From Cohnella sp. OV330 (GTDB lineage: Bacteria > Bacillota > Bacilli > Paenibacillales > Paenibacillaceae): a DNA stretch of 64,000 nt. The stretch spans positions 27,334-91,333 of the forward strand of contig NZ_FOKE01000017.1 in assembly GCF_900112065.1 (NCBI RefSeq), in the 5' to 3' direction. This document shows, piece by piece, positions 32,751 through 41,788 of this stretch. The notes beneath the pieces are model-generated. The model was given only the letters and a program-made list of their open reading frames with translations. It ran no database searches and was not told where the DNA came from. Every line of letters starts with the position of its first letter. Within the stretch, counting starts at the first letter, position 1. The position numbers were made by a program, and so were the translations under genes.

Positions 32751-35700
32751 TTTGCAATTCCTCCTTGGATTTTGTCGCTTCTTTATATTGTAACAGAAAC
32801 TCTTCTACGAGCGCCAACATGGAATCGTCGTCGAGCCCCTTGACCCGGATGCGCACGAGCGGATGCGGCGTCTGCTGCACTAGCTGCACCCGGCCTTGGT
32901 ATCGGCCCTCGAGCGCCTTGAATTTCTTGGCGTCGAGCTCCGCGCTGCGGCGCTCCTCGAACTTGATCGTCAGGTCGTCGTTGCGGTTGACGATCGACTC
33001 GATGCCGTAGACCCGCGCGAGCGCCTTAATTCGCGCTACGCTCAAGAGGCTCAGCACCGGCTTCGGCGGATCCCCGAACCGGTCGACCAGCTCCTCGAGC
33101 AGGTCGCTGACGTCGTCTCCCGAGGCCGCCGCAGCCACCTTCTTGTAGATCTCGATCTTCTGGATGCTGTCGTAAATATATTCGGGCGGCACGTAGGCGT
33201 CCACGCCAAGGTCGAGCTGCGTGTTGACCGGCGGCGGAGGCGGCGCCTTCTCGCCGTGCCACTCGGCCTTGCGCGCGTTGACCTCCTCGGCCAGCATCTG
33301 CGAGTAGAGGTCGAAGCCGACGGACGCGATGAACCCGTGCTGCTCCGCGCCGAGCAGGTTGCCCGCGCCGCGGATGGAAAGGTCGCGCATCGCGATCTTG
33401 AAGCCCGAGCCGAGCTCGGTGAACTCCTTGATCGACTGCAGCCGCTTTTCCGCCACCTCGTTAAGCACTTTGTCCCGTTGGTAGCCGAAGTACGCATAGG
33501 CGATCCGGTTAGACCGTCCGACGCGTCCGCGCAGCTGGTACAGCTGGGACAGGCCCATCTTGTCCGCGTCGTGCACGATCAGCGTGTTGACGTTCGGGAT
33601 GTCCACGCCCGTCTCGATGATGCTCGTGCTGACGAGCACGTCGTATTCGCCGTCGAGAAAGTCCAGGATCGTGCGCTCGAGCTCCTGCTCGGACATCTGG
33701 CCGTGCGCGACCGCGATCTTGGCGTCCGGCACGAGCGCCGAGATCTGCTCGGCCATCTGGTAGATGCCCTGCACCCGGTTGAACAGGAAGTAAACCTGTC
33801 CGTCCCGCGCCAGCTCCCGCTCGATCGCCTCCCGGACGAGCGTCGGGCTGTATTCGACCACGTAGGTCTGGACGGGAAAACGGTTCTCCGGCGGCGTCTC
33901 GATGACCGACAGGTCGCGCACGCCGAGCATCGACATGTGCAGCGTCCGCGGGATCGGGGTCGCCGTCAGCGTCAGCACGTCGACGCTCGTCTTGAGCCGC
34001 TTGAGCTTCTCCTTGTGCGAGACGCCGAACCGCTGCTCCTCGTCCACGATGAGCAGGCCGAGGTCCTTGAACACGACGTCCTGCGACAGCAGCCGGTGCG
34101 TGCCGATCAGCACGTCGACGGTGCCGGCCTTGACGCCCTTGATCGTCTCCGTCTGCTCCTTGCGCGTGCGGAACCGGCTCAACACCTTGATGTTGAACGG
34201 ATAGCCGGAGAAGCGCTCGCGGAACGTCTCGTAGTGCTGCTGCGCGAGGATCGTCGTCGGCACTAGCACGGCGACCTGCTTGCCCTCGATGGCCGCCTTA
34301 AACGCGGCCCGGATCGCGACCTCCGTCTTGCCGTAGCCGACGTCGCCGCAGAGCAGGCGGTCCATCGGCCGGGGCTTGCGCATGTCGGCCTTGATCTCCT
34401 CGATCGCGCGCAGCTGGTCGGTCGTCTCGTCGTAGGGGAACATCGCCTCGAATTCCTGCTGGTACGGCGTATCCTCGCTGAAGCCGTAACCCTGCGTGGC
34501 CTGGCGGTCGGCGTACAGCTTGATCAGGTCGTCGGCGATATCCTTGACCGATGAGCGCACCTTGGACTTGACCCGGTTCCACTCCGCGCCGCCGAGCTTG
34601 CTTACCTTCGGTTCTTTTTCGTCCGAGCCGACGTACTTCTGAATCAGGTCGAACTGCTCGACCGGAATGGACAGCTTGTCGCCGCCCGCGTAGATGACGT
34701 GCAGGTAGTCCTTGTGGATGCCGCCTACTTCAAGCGTGCCGATGCCCATATATTTGCCGATGCCGTGGTTCTGGTGGACGACGTAATCGCCGACCTTCAG
34801 CTCCGTATAGCTCTTGATGCGCTCGGCGTTGTCCATGCGGCGGTCGACGCGGCGCGCCTTCCGCTGCTTCTGGGTGAACATCTCGCCCTCGGTGATGACG
34901 ACGAGCTTGACGGAAGGCATCTCGAACCCGCTCTGCAGGTTGCCCTCTACGATCTCCGGCGTCTCGATCTGATAGTCGTCGAGCACGCGGCGCATCCGCT
35001 CGGCCCGCTCAGCGCTGCCAGCGAGCATGACGATATGCGCGCCGCCCTTGCGCCAGCGCTCCATCTCCGCCTTCAGCAGGTTCATCTGCCCGTGGAAGCT
35101 CTGCATCGAGCGGCAGACGAAGTTCACGATGTTCTGCGGCTGCGTGTGCGGGATCTGGCGGACGAACAGCGACAGGTACACCGTCTGGAACGTACGCGGA
35201 TACAGCGCCTGCTCCGCCGGCACGGCCAGCGTGAAGCCGGGCAGCGACTTGCCTTGCGACAGCAGATGCGTCGACCATTCGGTCTCGTCCCGCTCCAGCT
35301 GGCGCGCCGTCTCGGCGAGTCGGTTCGGCTCGTCCATGATGAGCAGCGTATCCTTGGGCACATAATCGAACAGCGTCTGTCTTTCGGGGTAGAGCAGCGA
35401 GATATATTTATAGATTTCGGAAAAGTACGTATTTTGGCGCAAGTCGTCGATTTCCCGGGTAATCTCGGATTTCAGGCGCTCCTTGGCCTGGCGGTCCGCC
35501 ATCTTCTCCAGCTGGCCCTCGAGCAGCTCGAAGGCATGCTGCGCCGCGTTCGCGAAGCGCCGCTCGTCGGCGATGATCTCGCGGCACGGACGCACGGTAT
35601 AGCTGTCCAGCTTTTCGATCGAGCGCTGGTCCGCCGGATCGAACGTACGGATCGAGTCGATCTCGTCGTCGAACCATTCGACGCGCACCGCGCTCGCGCT

Positions 35701-36261
35701 CGTGAGCGGGAAAAAGTCCGCGATGCCGCCGCGCACGCTGAGATGCCCCTTCTGCTCCACGCGGTCCACGCGCTCGTAGCCGAGCCCGATCATGCGCCGG
35801 AGGAATTCGTCCATCGGCAGCGTCTCGCCCGCGCGCAAGGTGATGAAGGCGCTCGCCATCGTATCCTTGCTCGGCTGGAAGCGGCGCACGCCGGAGAAAG
35901 GCACGACAATAACCCCGCGGAAGCCTTCCGCGAGTTGAAGCAATGCATCCATGCGCCTAGCCGACGTCTCCGGACTCGAGATCGCCGTCTCCGCGGCGAT
36001 CAGCTCGTTGGCCGGGTAGAGGAGCACTTCCTCCGCGGTCAGGCATTCCTGCAGGTCCTCCGCCATCTTCTGCGCGGAGAACATATTGTGCGTGACGACG
36101 AGCACGGGTCTCCCCAGCTCCCGGACGGTCGCGGCGATCATGACCTGCCTGGCCGAACCGGACAGCCCCGCCACCAGCTGCTCCCGCATGCTGCCCCGAA
36201 GGCCTGCGAGGACGGACTGGAAGTCGGGGTCGGTAGCTAACGTATTCATTAGCGGCTTCAT
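32737..36261 (-). CDS. mfd: Transcription-repair coupling factor Mfd
   Basis: A 1174-residue DNA translocase that removes RNA polymerase stalled at lesions and recruits UvrA. N-terminal UvrB-homology modules (residues about 1-340), a polymerase-interaction domain near residues 490-560 (ELKVGDYVVHQNHGIGKYMG), then RecG-like helicase motifs (Walker A GDVGYGKTE, DEEQRFG, TATPIPRTLHMS, QLRGRVGRS) and the C-terminal UvrA-masking domain (about residue 1030 on). Full family length. ATG 36261 follows AAGGGGA. The end overlaps prsA by 14 bases. fin and pth precede it, as in B. subtilis. Confidence 0.97.
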   Translation of the reverse strand: MKPLMNTLATDPDFQSVLAGLRGSMREQLVAGLSGSARQVMIAATVRELGRPVLVVTHNMFSAQKMAEDLQECLTAEEVLLYPANELIAAETAISSPETSARRMDALLQLAEGFRGVIVVPFSGVRRFQPSKDTMASAFITLRAGETLPMDEFLRRMIGLGYERVDRVEQKGHLSVRGGIADFFPLTSASAVRVEWFDDEIDSIRTFDPADQRSIEKLDSYTVRPCREIIADERRFANAAQHAFELLEGQLEKMADRQAKERLKSEITREIDDLRQNTYFSEIYKYISLLYPERQTLFDYVPKDTLLIMDEPNRLAETARQLERDETEWSTHLLSQGKSLPGFTLAVPAEQALYPRTFQTVYLSLFVRQIPHTQPQNIVNFVCRSMQSFHGQMNLLKAEMERWRKGGAHIVMLAGSAERAERMRRVLDDYQIETPEIVEGNLQSGFEMPSVKLVVITEGEMFTQKQRKARRVDRRMDNAERIKSYTELKVGDYVVHQNHGIGKYMGIGTLEVGGIHKDYLHVIYAGGDKLSIPVEQFDLIQKYVGSDEKEPKVSKLGGAEWNRVKSKVRSSVKDIADDLIKLYADRQATQGYGFSEDTPYQQEFEAMFPYDETTDQLRAIEEIKADMRKPRPMDRLLCGDVGYGKTEVAIRAAFKAAIEGKQVAVLVPTTILAQQHYETFRERFSGYPFNIKVLSRFRTRKEQTETIKGVKAGTVDVLIGTHRLLSQDVVFKDLGLLIVDEEQRFGVSHKEKLKRLKTSVDVLTLTATPIPRTLHMSMLGVRDLSVIETPPENRFPVQTYVVEYSPTLVREAIERELARDGQVYFLFNRVQGIYQMAEQISALVPDAKIAVAHGQMSEQELERTILDFLDGEYDVLVSTSIIETGVDIPNVNTLIVHDADKMGLSQLYQLRGRVGRSNRIAYAYFGYQRDKVLNEVAEKRLQSIKEFTELGSGFKIAMRDLSIRGAGNLLGAEQHGFIASVGFDLYSQMLAEEVNARKAEWHGEKAPPPPPVNTQLDLGVDAYVPPEYIYDSIQKIEIYKKVAAAASGDDVSDLLEELVDRFGDPPKPVLSLLSVARIKALARVYGIESIVNRNDDLTIKFEERRSAELDAKKFKALEGRYQGRVQLVQQTPHPLVRIRVKGLDDDSMLALVEEFLLQYKEATKSKEELQNALQ

Positions 36262-36370
36262 CGCTTTTCCCCTTATACGTGCAATCTACGTTCACGTTCA
36301 TTCAAAAAGAAGCCTGGGCGTAAAGCCGAGGCCTCTTATATCGTTCGTTTGTCGCAGCGGACGGCGGCGC

Positions 36371-36601
36371 TTATTGGAGCGGATTGCTCAGCAGCGCCAG
36401 TTCGGGGTGATGGTCGAGCGCCTGGCTGCAGTAATCGCAGACCACCTGCACCGTCACATCTCCGTTTGAATTATACGCTATTATACGCTTTCGCTCTTCG
36501 GGGGTCAAGAAATGCAAGCCCAGCCTATATTCGGATACGTCGGCCCCCTCGAATCGGCCAAGCGGCGTGCGGCAGTGTCGGCAAACGTAGTTCACAGCCA
36601 T
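36371..36601 (-). CDS. fin: Anti-sigma-F factor Fin (YabK)
   Basis: A 76-residue zinc protein that inhibits sigma-F in the forespore and helps the switch to sigma-G. Two CxxC pairs, CRHC (about residue 7) and CDYC (about residue 55), form the zinc site, with FEGADVSEYRLGLHFLTPEERKRII between them. AGGAGG precedes ATG 36601. A sigma-F-type promoter lies 64 bases upstream, matching sigma-F control in B. subtilis. Position between pth and mfd is conserved. Confidence 0.95.
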   Translation of the reverse strand: MAVNYVCRHCRTPLGRFEGADVSEYRLGLHFLTPEERKRIIAYNSNGDVTVQVVCDYCSQALDHHPELALLSNPLQ

Positions 36602-36664
36602 ATGGGTATGCCTCCTGAAGGCAGATTATGCGGCCATGGACGAGCCATGGAGCCGCGCTTCCTT

Positions 36665-36694
36665 CAGTATGCCCGACCATCGGCGATTTTAAGC
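36665..36694 (-). promoter_or_regulatory. Sigma-F-type promoter of fin
   Basis: GCTTA (36690-36694), 15 bases, then GGGCATACTG (36665-36674) on the minus strand. It fits GYWTA-N15-GGnRAnAMTR at all but one base. The gin promoter shares GGCATACT. Confidence 0.68.
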
Positions 36695-36772
36695 GGAAAT
36701 GGATGACGCATCCTGCGGATGACCGTTTCTCCTCGTTTTGCGCGCGCGCTCGAGGTTCTGCTTTCCCCCGTA

Positions 36773-37336
36773 TTACTTGCCGTTGAACTTCGCCATCGTC
36801 TCCTCGAACGGGTGATCGAGCGCGTACTCGATGGCGTCGCATGCGTCAGAGATCATCGTCCGCAGCGCTTCCTGCTCGCTCTTCGGAAATACGCCAAGCA
36901 CGTAGTCGACCACCTTCATGCCGCCGACGGGACGCGAAATGCCCATACGCACCCGGTTGAACGACTGGGTCCCCGTATGCGCGATGATGGATTTGATGCC
37001 GTTGTGGCCGCCCGCGCTCCCTTGATACCGAAGCCGGATCTTGCCCGTCTCCGTGTCGAGGTCATCGTAAACGATGATGCCGTCTTCAAGGGGGACCTTG
37101 TAATAATCCATCAGCGCCCGCACCGACTCCCCCGACAGATTCATATACGTCATCGGCTTCAGCAGCGCCACCTTTTCGCCGCGCACCCGCGCTTCTCCGT
37201 ATAGGCCTTTGCACTTGCTCTGGTTCACCTGCGTGCTCCAGCGCCGCGCCAGCTCGTCGACGACCATGAAGCCCGCATTGTGCCGGGTCGCCGCGTATTC
37301 CGGTCCGGGATTGCCTAGGCCTACGATCCATCTCAT
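36773..37336 (-). CDS. pth: Peptidyl-tRNA hydrolase
   Basis: A 187-residue Pth (SpoVC) that recycles peptidyl-tRNA by cutting the ester bond. It shows the full signature: GNPGPEYAATRHNAGF with the catalytic histidine, PMTYMNLSGE and GGHNGIKSI. The end, HPFEETMAKFNG, is typical. The length is standard. It lies between rplY/ctc and fin, as in B. subtilis, but here a 67-residue gene on the other strand separates it from rplY. Confidence 0.96.
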   Translation of the reverse strand: MRWIVGLGNPGPEYAATRHNAGFMVVDELARRWSTQVNQSKCKGLYGEARVRGEKVALLKPMTYMNLSGESVRALMDYYKVPLEDGIIVYDDLDTETGKIRLRYQGSAGGHNGIKSIIAHTGTQSFNRVRMGISRPVGGMKVVDYVLGVFPKSEQEALRTMISDACDAIEYALDHPFEETMAKFNGK

Positions 37337-37446
37337 CGGTAATTCAGCTCCGTTTCAACATAATTTTAAGGGCAAGCTGCAACGAATTCGCCTGCCGCAG
37401 TGTCATCTAGGTTACATAGCACAAACGCCAGGGGTGGTGATGATCA

Positions 37447-37650
37447 ATGATGTACATCAACGGCCAGACCTTGTCCCATGACAGGCACTTCGCCGACCAT
37501 ATCGTAGCGGAGGTGCCCGTTCAGATCTATCGGAACAAGGAGCACAGCGACATCGGGTTCATCGAATATTATGGCAAAGAATACGTGAAGGTCAACAACA
37601 ACGTGTATTGCCGCAAGTCGTTTACGTTCATCTCGAGGCCCGGGTACTAG
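37447..37650 (+). CDS. Small conserved-looking hypothetical protein
   Basis: A 67-residue protein beginning MMYINGQTLSHDRHFADHI, with a beta-rich character and many aromatic residues (GFIEYYGKEYVKVNNNVYCR). No membrane helix, no signal. A GGGGTGG ribosome site precedes ATG 37447, and a strong terminator follows, so it is a genuine single-gene unit opposite to the surrounding genes. I believe similar small proteins occur in other Paenibacillaceae, but I cannot name a family. Function unknown. Confidence 0.7.
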   Translation: MMYINGQTLSHDRHFADHIVAEVPVQIYRNKEHSDIGFIEYYGKEYVKVNNNVYCRKSFTFISRPGY

Positions 37651-37660
37651 TCGAATCTCA

Positions 37661-37709
37661 AGCAGAGAGCCGTCCGTCCGAAGGGACAGGCGGCTCTCTG
37701 CTTTATTTT
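37661..37709 (+). terminator. Terminator of the 67-residue gene
   Basis: A long stem (AGCAGAGAGCCGTCCGTCC / GGACAGGCGGCTCTCTGCT) followed by TTATTTTA. Confidence 0.88.
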
Positions 37710-37832
37710 ATCCACAAAGCATCCACAATTCTGTGAAAAAACAAGAAAGGCGCTTTGCTCGAAATCCCTTGGTAAATAAGAAACGCCAAGGCTATCCACA
37801 GCCCGGCGCTTCTTGTTCACATATGTGGATAA
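37708..37832. other. Cluster of DnaA-box-like sequences
   Basis: Four sites within 125 bases: TTATCCACA (37708-37716, perfect), GCATCCACA (37719-37727), CTATCCACA (37792-37800) and TGTGGATAA (37824-37832, perfect on the minus strand). They lie in the gap between the 67-residue gene and rplY. TTATCCACA is the DnaA consensus. Binding is inference. Confidence 0.55.
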
Positions 37833-37855
37833 GTGTGTGCATGCATGGGAGATGC

Positions 37856-38503
37856 TTAGGCGTCCGTCTCCACGGCTTGCGCCGCGTCGTGATGCTTCGC
37901 ATTCTCTTCGGACGCGTCGGCCGAAGCGTCCGCCTCCTCGGCGGAGATGTCCTTCTGCGGCGCGAGCACGGCGATGACTACGGTCTCTTCGTCCTGCAGC
38001 GGCTTGACGCCGGGCGGGAACGCGAGCTGTCCGATCGTCAGATTCTCGCCGAAGCCCAGGGACGAGATGTCTGCCGTGACGGACTCGGGCAGGTCGCGGG
38101 CGACGCACTCCACTTCGATCTCGTGAAGCACGACGGTCAGCAGGCCGCCTTCTTTTTCGCCCGGGCTCGTGCCCGAGACTTCGACGCGGATCGGCGCCTT
38201 GATCTTCTCGTTGAGGTTGATCTGGTGGAAGTCGACATGCAGCACCTGACCGCTGAGCTTATCCCGCTGTACGTCCGTCAGCAGGACGGATTGGCTGCCG
38301 CTGCCCGGCACCTCGAGCTGAAGCACCGCATGCGCATGTCCGCGCATCAGCGCCGAGAGCTCCTTGCTGTCGAGAGCGATGGGACTCGGCTCTTGCAAGC
38401 CCTTGCCGTACACGACGCCGGGTACCCGGCCTTGTATCCGAAGCTGCCTAAGCGCACCTTTCGTAGAGCGCTGGCGCGATTCCGCACGCAATGTCGTCGT
38501 CAT
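37856..38503 (-). CDS. rplY: 50S ribosomal protein L25 / general stress protein Ctc
   Basis: A 215-residue CTC-form L25 that binds 5S rRNA. The N-terminal L25 domain (residues about 1-90, LRAESRQRSTKGALRQLRIQGRVPGVVYGKG) is followed by the TL5 beta domain (to about residue 185) and an acidic Ala/Glu/Asp tail. GGGAGG precedes ATG 38503; the longer frame to 38527 is rejected. It lies between prs and pth as in B. subtilis, where ctc is sigma-B dependent; no sigma-B site is clear here. Confidence 0.95.
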   Translation of the reverse strand: MTTTLRAESRQRSTKGALRQLRIQGRVPGVVYGKGLQEPSPIALDSKELSALMRGHAHAVLQLEVPGSGSQSVLLTDVQRDKLSGQVLHVDFHQINLNEKIKAPIRVEVSGTSPGEKEGGLLTVVLHEIEVECVARDLPESVTADISSLGFGENLTIGQLAFPPGVKPLQDEETVVIAVLAPQKDISAEEADASADASEENAKHHDAAQAVETDA

Positions 38504-38599
38504 ACCGATTCCTCCCGATTGCTGCAAAATTTGAAGACATGCATTTATTTTACCCTTCGGGAGGGGGCGCTAAACAAAAAAGGCAATCCGTGCGGCCGC

Positions 38600-38639
38600 A
38601 AAAGAAGGCCGCGACCAACTCCAAGGAGTCGGCGCGGCC
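38600..38639 (-). terminator. Terminator of glmU-prs
   Basis: GGCCGCG..CCGACTCC pairs with GGAGTTGG..CGCGGCC; TTCTTTTG follows on the minus strand. Confidence 0.8.
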
Positions 38640-38649
38640 CTCAAGCGAT

Positions 38650-39606
38650 TCAAGCATGTGGTTCGAAAAGCTTGCTGATGGATTGTTCCTCGTGAATGCG
38701 CACGATCGCTTCGCCCAGCAGCGGCGCGACGGACAATACGCGCATCTTGGTAGAAGCGCCCGGCGAGCGGAGGGGGATCGTGTCGGTCACGGTCACCTCG
38801 GTGATCGGCGACGACTCGAGCCGCTCCATAGCTTGTCCGGACAGCACGGCGTGGGTGCAGCAGGCGTAGATCTCTCGCGCGCCCGCTTCCTTGAGCGCCT
38901 GGGCGGCCAGACAGATCGTGCCGGCCGTGTCGATAATGTCGTCGATCAGGATCGCCGTTCGTCCGGAGACGTCGCCGATGATGTTCATGACCTCGACGAC
39001 GTTGGGCTCCGGACGCCGCTTGTCGATGATGGCGAGCGGCGCCTGGAGCTCGTCCGCCAGCCGACGCGCCCGTACCACGCCGCCGTGGTCGGGGGAGACG
39101 ACGACGGGGGCGATGAGACCCTTGCTCTGGAAGTAGTCGCCCAGAATCGGGACGCCGAGCAGATGATCGACCGGGATGTCGAAGAAGCCCTGGATCTGCA
39201 TGGCGTGCAGGTCCATGGCGATGACGCGGTGCGCGCCCGCCGTCTCGATGAGATTGGCGACCAGCTTCGCGGTGATCGGGTCGCGGGATCGCGCCTTGCG
39301 GTCCTGGCGGCCGTAGCCATAGTAAGGGATGACGACGTTGATCGTCTTGGCGGAGGCGCGCTTAAGCGCGTCGACCATGACGAGCAGCTCCATCAGATGC
39401 TCGTTGACCGGCCAGGAGGTCGATTGAACGACGAACACGTCCGCGCCGCGCACGCTCTCGTTCAGCCGGATGTGGATCTCTCCGTCGCTGAATCGGGTAA
39501 CCTTTACGTCGCCGAGCGGCACGCTGATATGCCTTGCTATCGCCTCCGTCAGGCGTGGATTCGAGCTGCAGGAGAATAGTTTCAGGGTGTTGTCGGGATA
39601 ACTCAT
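38650..39606 (-). CDS. prs: Ribose-phosphate pyrophosphokinase
   Basis: PRPP synthetase of 318 residues, making PRPP from ribose-5-phosphate and ATP for nucleotide, His and Trp synthesis. Motifs are LKLFSCSSNPRLTEAIA, the ATP loop region GYGRQDRKARSRDPI, the catalytic VVVSPDHGGVVRAR and the PRPP loop AILIDDIIDTAGT. ATG 39606 is the family start; the frame extends farther only by chance. It follows glmU by about 90 bases and shares its terminator. Confidence 0.97.
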   Translation of the reverse strand: MSYPDNTLKLFSCSSNPRLTEAIARHISVPLGDVKVTRFSDGEIHIRLNESVRGADVFVVQSTSWPVNEHLMELLVMVDALKRASAKTINVVIPYYGYGRQDRKARSRDPITAKLVANLIETAGAHRVIAMDLHAMQIQGFFDIPVDHLLGVPILGDYFQSKGLIAPVVVSPDHGGVVRARRLADELQAPLAIIDKRRPEPNVVEVMNIIGDVSGRTAILIDDIIDTAGTICLAAQALKEAGAREIYACCTHAVLSGQAMERLESSPITEVTVTDTIPLRSPGASTKMRVLSVAPLLGEAIVRIHEEQSISKLFEPHA

Positions 39607-39697
39607 AAGCGCCTCGCTTTCGTGAGGTCGACGAGCGTCGCGCCCGCGCCGGGGCGCAGGGCGGCGGCGCATCGCCGTCCGTTTGAATCAATCCCGC

Positions 39698-41122
39698 CTA
39701 TGCGCGGGTGTCTTCGCCGTCCTTGAGCTTCGCGGCGGCTTCCTTCTTCGACTTGGCCCTTGACCGGAGCTTATCCGCGTAGCCGTCCTTGTTCTCCTGT
39801 CGGGCGCGCGCGATCGCGACGCTGCCGTCCGGCACGTCGTGCGTGACGGTAGAGCCGGCGACGACGTAAGCGCCGTTGCCGATGGTCACCGGGGCGATCA
39901 GGTTGGAATTGCTGCCGATGAAGGCATCGTCGCCGATGACGGTCTTCGATTTATTATACCCGTCGTAGTTGGCGGTAATCGTCCCGCAGCCGATGTTGGT
40001 GCCGCTGCCGACGACCGCGTCGCCAACGTAGCTCAGATGCGGCACTTTGCTGCCTTCGCCGATCTCGGCGTTCTTGATCTCGACGAAGTCGCCGATCTTG
40101 ACGTTGTCCGCGAGCTTCGTGCCCGGCCGCAGGTAAGCGAAGGGACCTACGGCGCATCCGGCGCCGAGCTGCGCCGATTCCGCCACCGATTGGCGGATCG
40201 TCGTGCCGTCTCCGACCGTCGTATCGGTTAGATCCGCCGACGGCCCGATGACGCAGTCTTCGCCGATGACCGTGTTGCCCCGCAGGACCGTGCCCGGATA
40301 CAGCACCGTGTCCGCGCCGATCGTCACGCCCGCCTCGATATAGGTGCCGGCCGGATCCACGATCGTCACGCCGTTCGTCTGGTGACGCCGCGCGATGCGC
40401 TCCCGCATGAGCCGCTCCGCCTCGGACAGCGCGATGCGGTCGTTGACGCCGATCGACTCGGCCGGGTCTGCCGCGACCGAAGCGGAGATGCGCTCTCCGC
40501 GCGCCTGAAGGATGCCGATCACGTCGGTGAGGTAGTACTCGCCTTGGGCATTGTCGTTCGTGACGGCGGCGAGCGCCTCGAACAGCTTCAAGTTGTCGAA
40601 GCAATAAGTGCCGGTGTTGATCTCCCGGATCGCCGCCTGCTCAGGCGTGCAGTCCTTCTGCTCCACGATGCGGTGCACGCTGCAGTCTTCGCCGCGGACG
40701 ATGCGTCCGTAGCCTGCAGGCTGCGCGAGCTCCGCGGTCAGGATCGTAGCGGCTGCGCCTTCGGCCGTATGCAGCGCGATGAGCGCCTCCAGCGTCTCCG
40801 AGCTGACGAGCGGCGTGTCGCCGCAGACGACGATCGTCACGCCGTCGGCAGTGCCGATCGCCGGCGCGGCCTGAAGCACCGCGTGTCCGGTGCCGAGCTG
40901 CTGCTGCTGCAGCGCGTATTCGACCGAATCGCCCAGCGTCCGCTGTACGGCCTCCGCGCCGTGGCCGACGACGACGACGGCACGCTCGCAGCCGATGCCC
41001 CGGACCGCGTCGAGCACGTGCCCCACCATGGGCTTGCCGCATACCGGATGCAGCACTTTATATAATTTGGATTTCATCCGCTTGCCTTGTCCGGCAGCCA
41101 GAATCACAGCCATTCTCGTCAT
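39698..41122 (-). CDS. glmU: Bifunctional GlmU (UDP-GlcNAc pyrophosphorylase / GlcN-1-P acetyltransferase)
   Basis: A 474-residue enzyme making UDP-GlcNAc for peptidoglycan and teichoic acid. The uridyltransferase domain (residues 1-230) starts AVILAAGQGKRMKSK and has the NTG motif in REINTGTYCFD. The C-terminal left-handed beta-helix (from about 250) has hexapeptide repeats (ADTVLYPGTVLRGNTVIGEDC) and the conserved NYDGYNKSKT. ATG 41122 has AAGGAGG twelve bases upstream. The Lys/Glu-rich tail is slightly longer than usual. Position between spoVG and prs is conserved. Confidence 0.97.
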   Translation of the reverse strand: MTRMAVILAAGQGKRMKSKLYKVLHPVCGKPMVGHVLDAVRGIGCERAVVVVGHGAEAVQRTLGDSVEYALQQQQLGTGHAVLQAAPAIGTADGVTIVVCGDTPLVSSETLEALIALHTAEGAAATILTAELAQPAGYGRIVRGEDCSVHRIVEQKDCTPEQAAIREINTGTYCFDNLKLFEALAAVTNDNAQGEYYLTDVIGILQARGERISASVAADPAESIGVNDRIALSEAERLMRERIARRHQTNGVTIVDPAGTYIEAGVTIGADTVLYPGTVLRGNTVIGEDCVIGPSADLTDTTVGDGTTIRQSVAESAQLGAGCAVGPFAYLRPGTKLADNVKIGDFVEIKNAEIGEGSKVPHLSYVGDAVVGSGTNIGCGTITANYDGYNKSKTVIGDDAFIGSNSNLIAPVTIGNGAYVVAGSTVTHDVPDGSVAIARARQENKDGYADKLRSRAKSKKEAAAKLKDGEDTRA

Positions 41123-41202
41123 ATCGGGCGAATGCCTCCTTTTCCCGCTTCCCGCGCGCACGGTCTTTTTCACTTGTGATCATAGCTTATTACAAAGCAA
41201 AT

Positions 41203-41227
41203 GAAAAGAGAGCCGTCGCCGGCTCTC
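41203..41227 (-). terminator. Terminator of spoVG
   Basis: GAGAGCCG / CGGCTCTC with a four-base loop, then TTTTCATTT on the minus strand. Confidence 0.82.
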
Positions 41228-41282
41228 GCGATGCTACTTCCTATTCTCGGCGCATATCGTCGCCTAAGCGCGAACACAAGCA

Positions 41283-41570
41283 CTACGCACCTTCGACCAG
41301 CACCTCTTCTTCCTCCACGGCGGCGCGCTCGTACTCGGCGAGTACGGCGGACTGGATCTTCTCCCGCGTGCCCGAAGAGATGGGATGAGCGATATCTCGG
41401 AATTCTCCGTCGGGCGTACGTTTGCTTGGCATCGCAACGAACATGCCGTTGTTGCCGTCGATCACGCGAATATCATGGACGACGAACTCGTTGTCGATCG
41501 TGATAGACGCGATTGCCTTCATTCGCCCCTCGGAATTAACGCGGCGGAGTCTGACATCTGTAATTTGCAC
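41283..41570 (-). CDS. spoVG: Septation/sporulation regulator SpoVG
   Basis: A small regulator of 95 residues that binds RNA and DNA; it affects asymmetric septation, capsule and virulence genes in various Firmicutes. MQITDVRLRRVNSEGRMKAIASITI and the middle NGMFVAMPSKRTPDGEFRDIAHPI are signature. The start is GTG 41570 with AAGGTGGTGA upstream. A sigma-H promoter precedes it, as in B. subtilis. The yabJ gene that normally lies just upstream is missing; a WYL regulator region is there instead. Confidence 0.97.
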   Translation of the reverse strand: MQITDVRLRRVNSEGRMKAIASITIDNEFVVHDIRVIDGNNGMFVAMPSKRTPDGEFRDIAHPISSGTREKIQSAVLAEYERAAVEEEEVLVEGA

Positions 41571-41610
41571 TTGTGTTCACCACCTTTGCCCCATCAGAAG
41601 ACTTGGTGTA

Positions 41611-41639
41611 ATATTCCACAAAATCGTGCGGATTCCTTC
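41611..41639 (-). promoter_or_regulatory. Sigma-H promoter of spoVG
   Basis: GAAGGAATC (41631-41639), 11 bases, then GTGGAATAT (41611-41619) on the minus strand. It fits RnAGGAWWW-N11-RnnGAATWW at all but one base. B. subtilis spoVG is sigma-H dependent. Confidence 0.78.
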
Positions 41640-41729
41640 TTAAATCTGGTAAAACTAGTCCATTATTTTAAATATTTTTTCAGTGCCGGATATTGTCGAC
41701 ATCGTACGCCGCCATTGGCTTTTTTTCGA

Positions 41730-41778
41730 CAAAAACTCCGTCTTCGCGCGGCGCCAGGCCATCGGAAAACGGAGTTCC
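41730..41778 (-). terminator. Terminator of the 62-residue gene
   Basis: AACTCCGT / ACGGAGTT arms around a long GC-rich loop, followed on the minus strand by TTTTTGTCG. Confidence 0.72.
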
Positions 41779-41788
41779 AAACGCCGCC

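Noticed and set aside
34699..36240. 513-codon plus-strand frame
   Set aside because: Antisense shadow of mfd.
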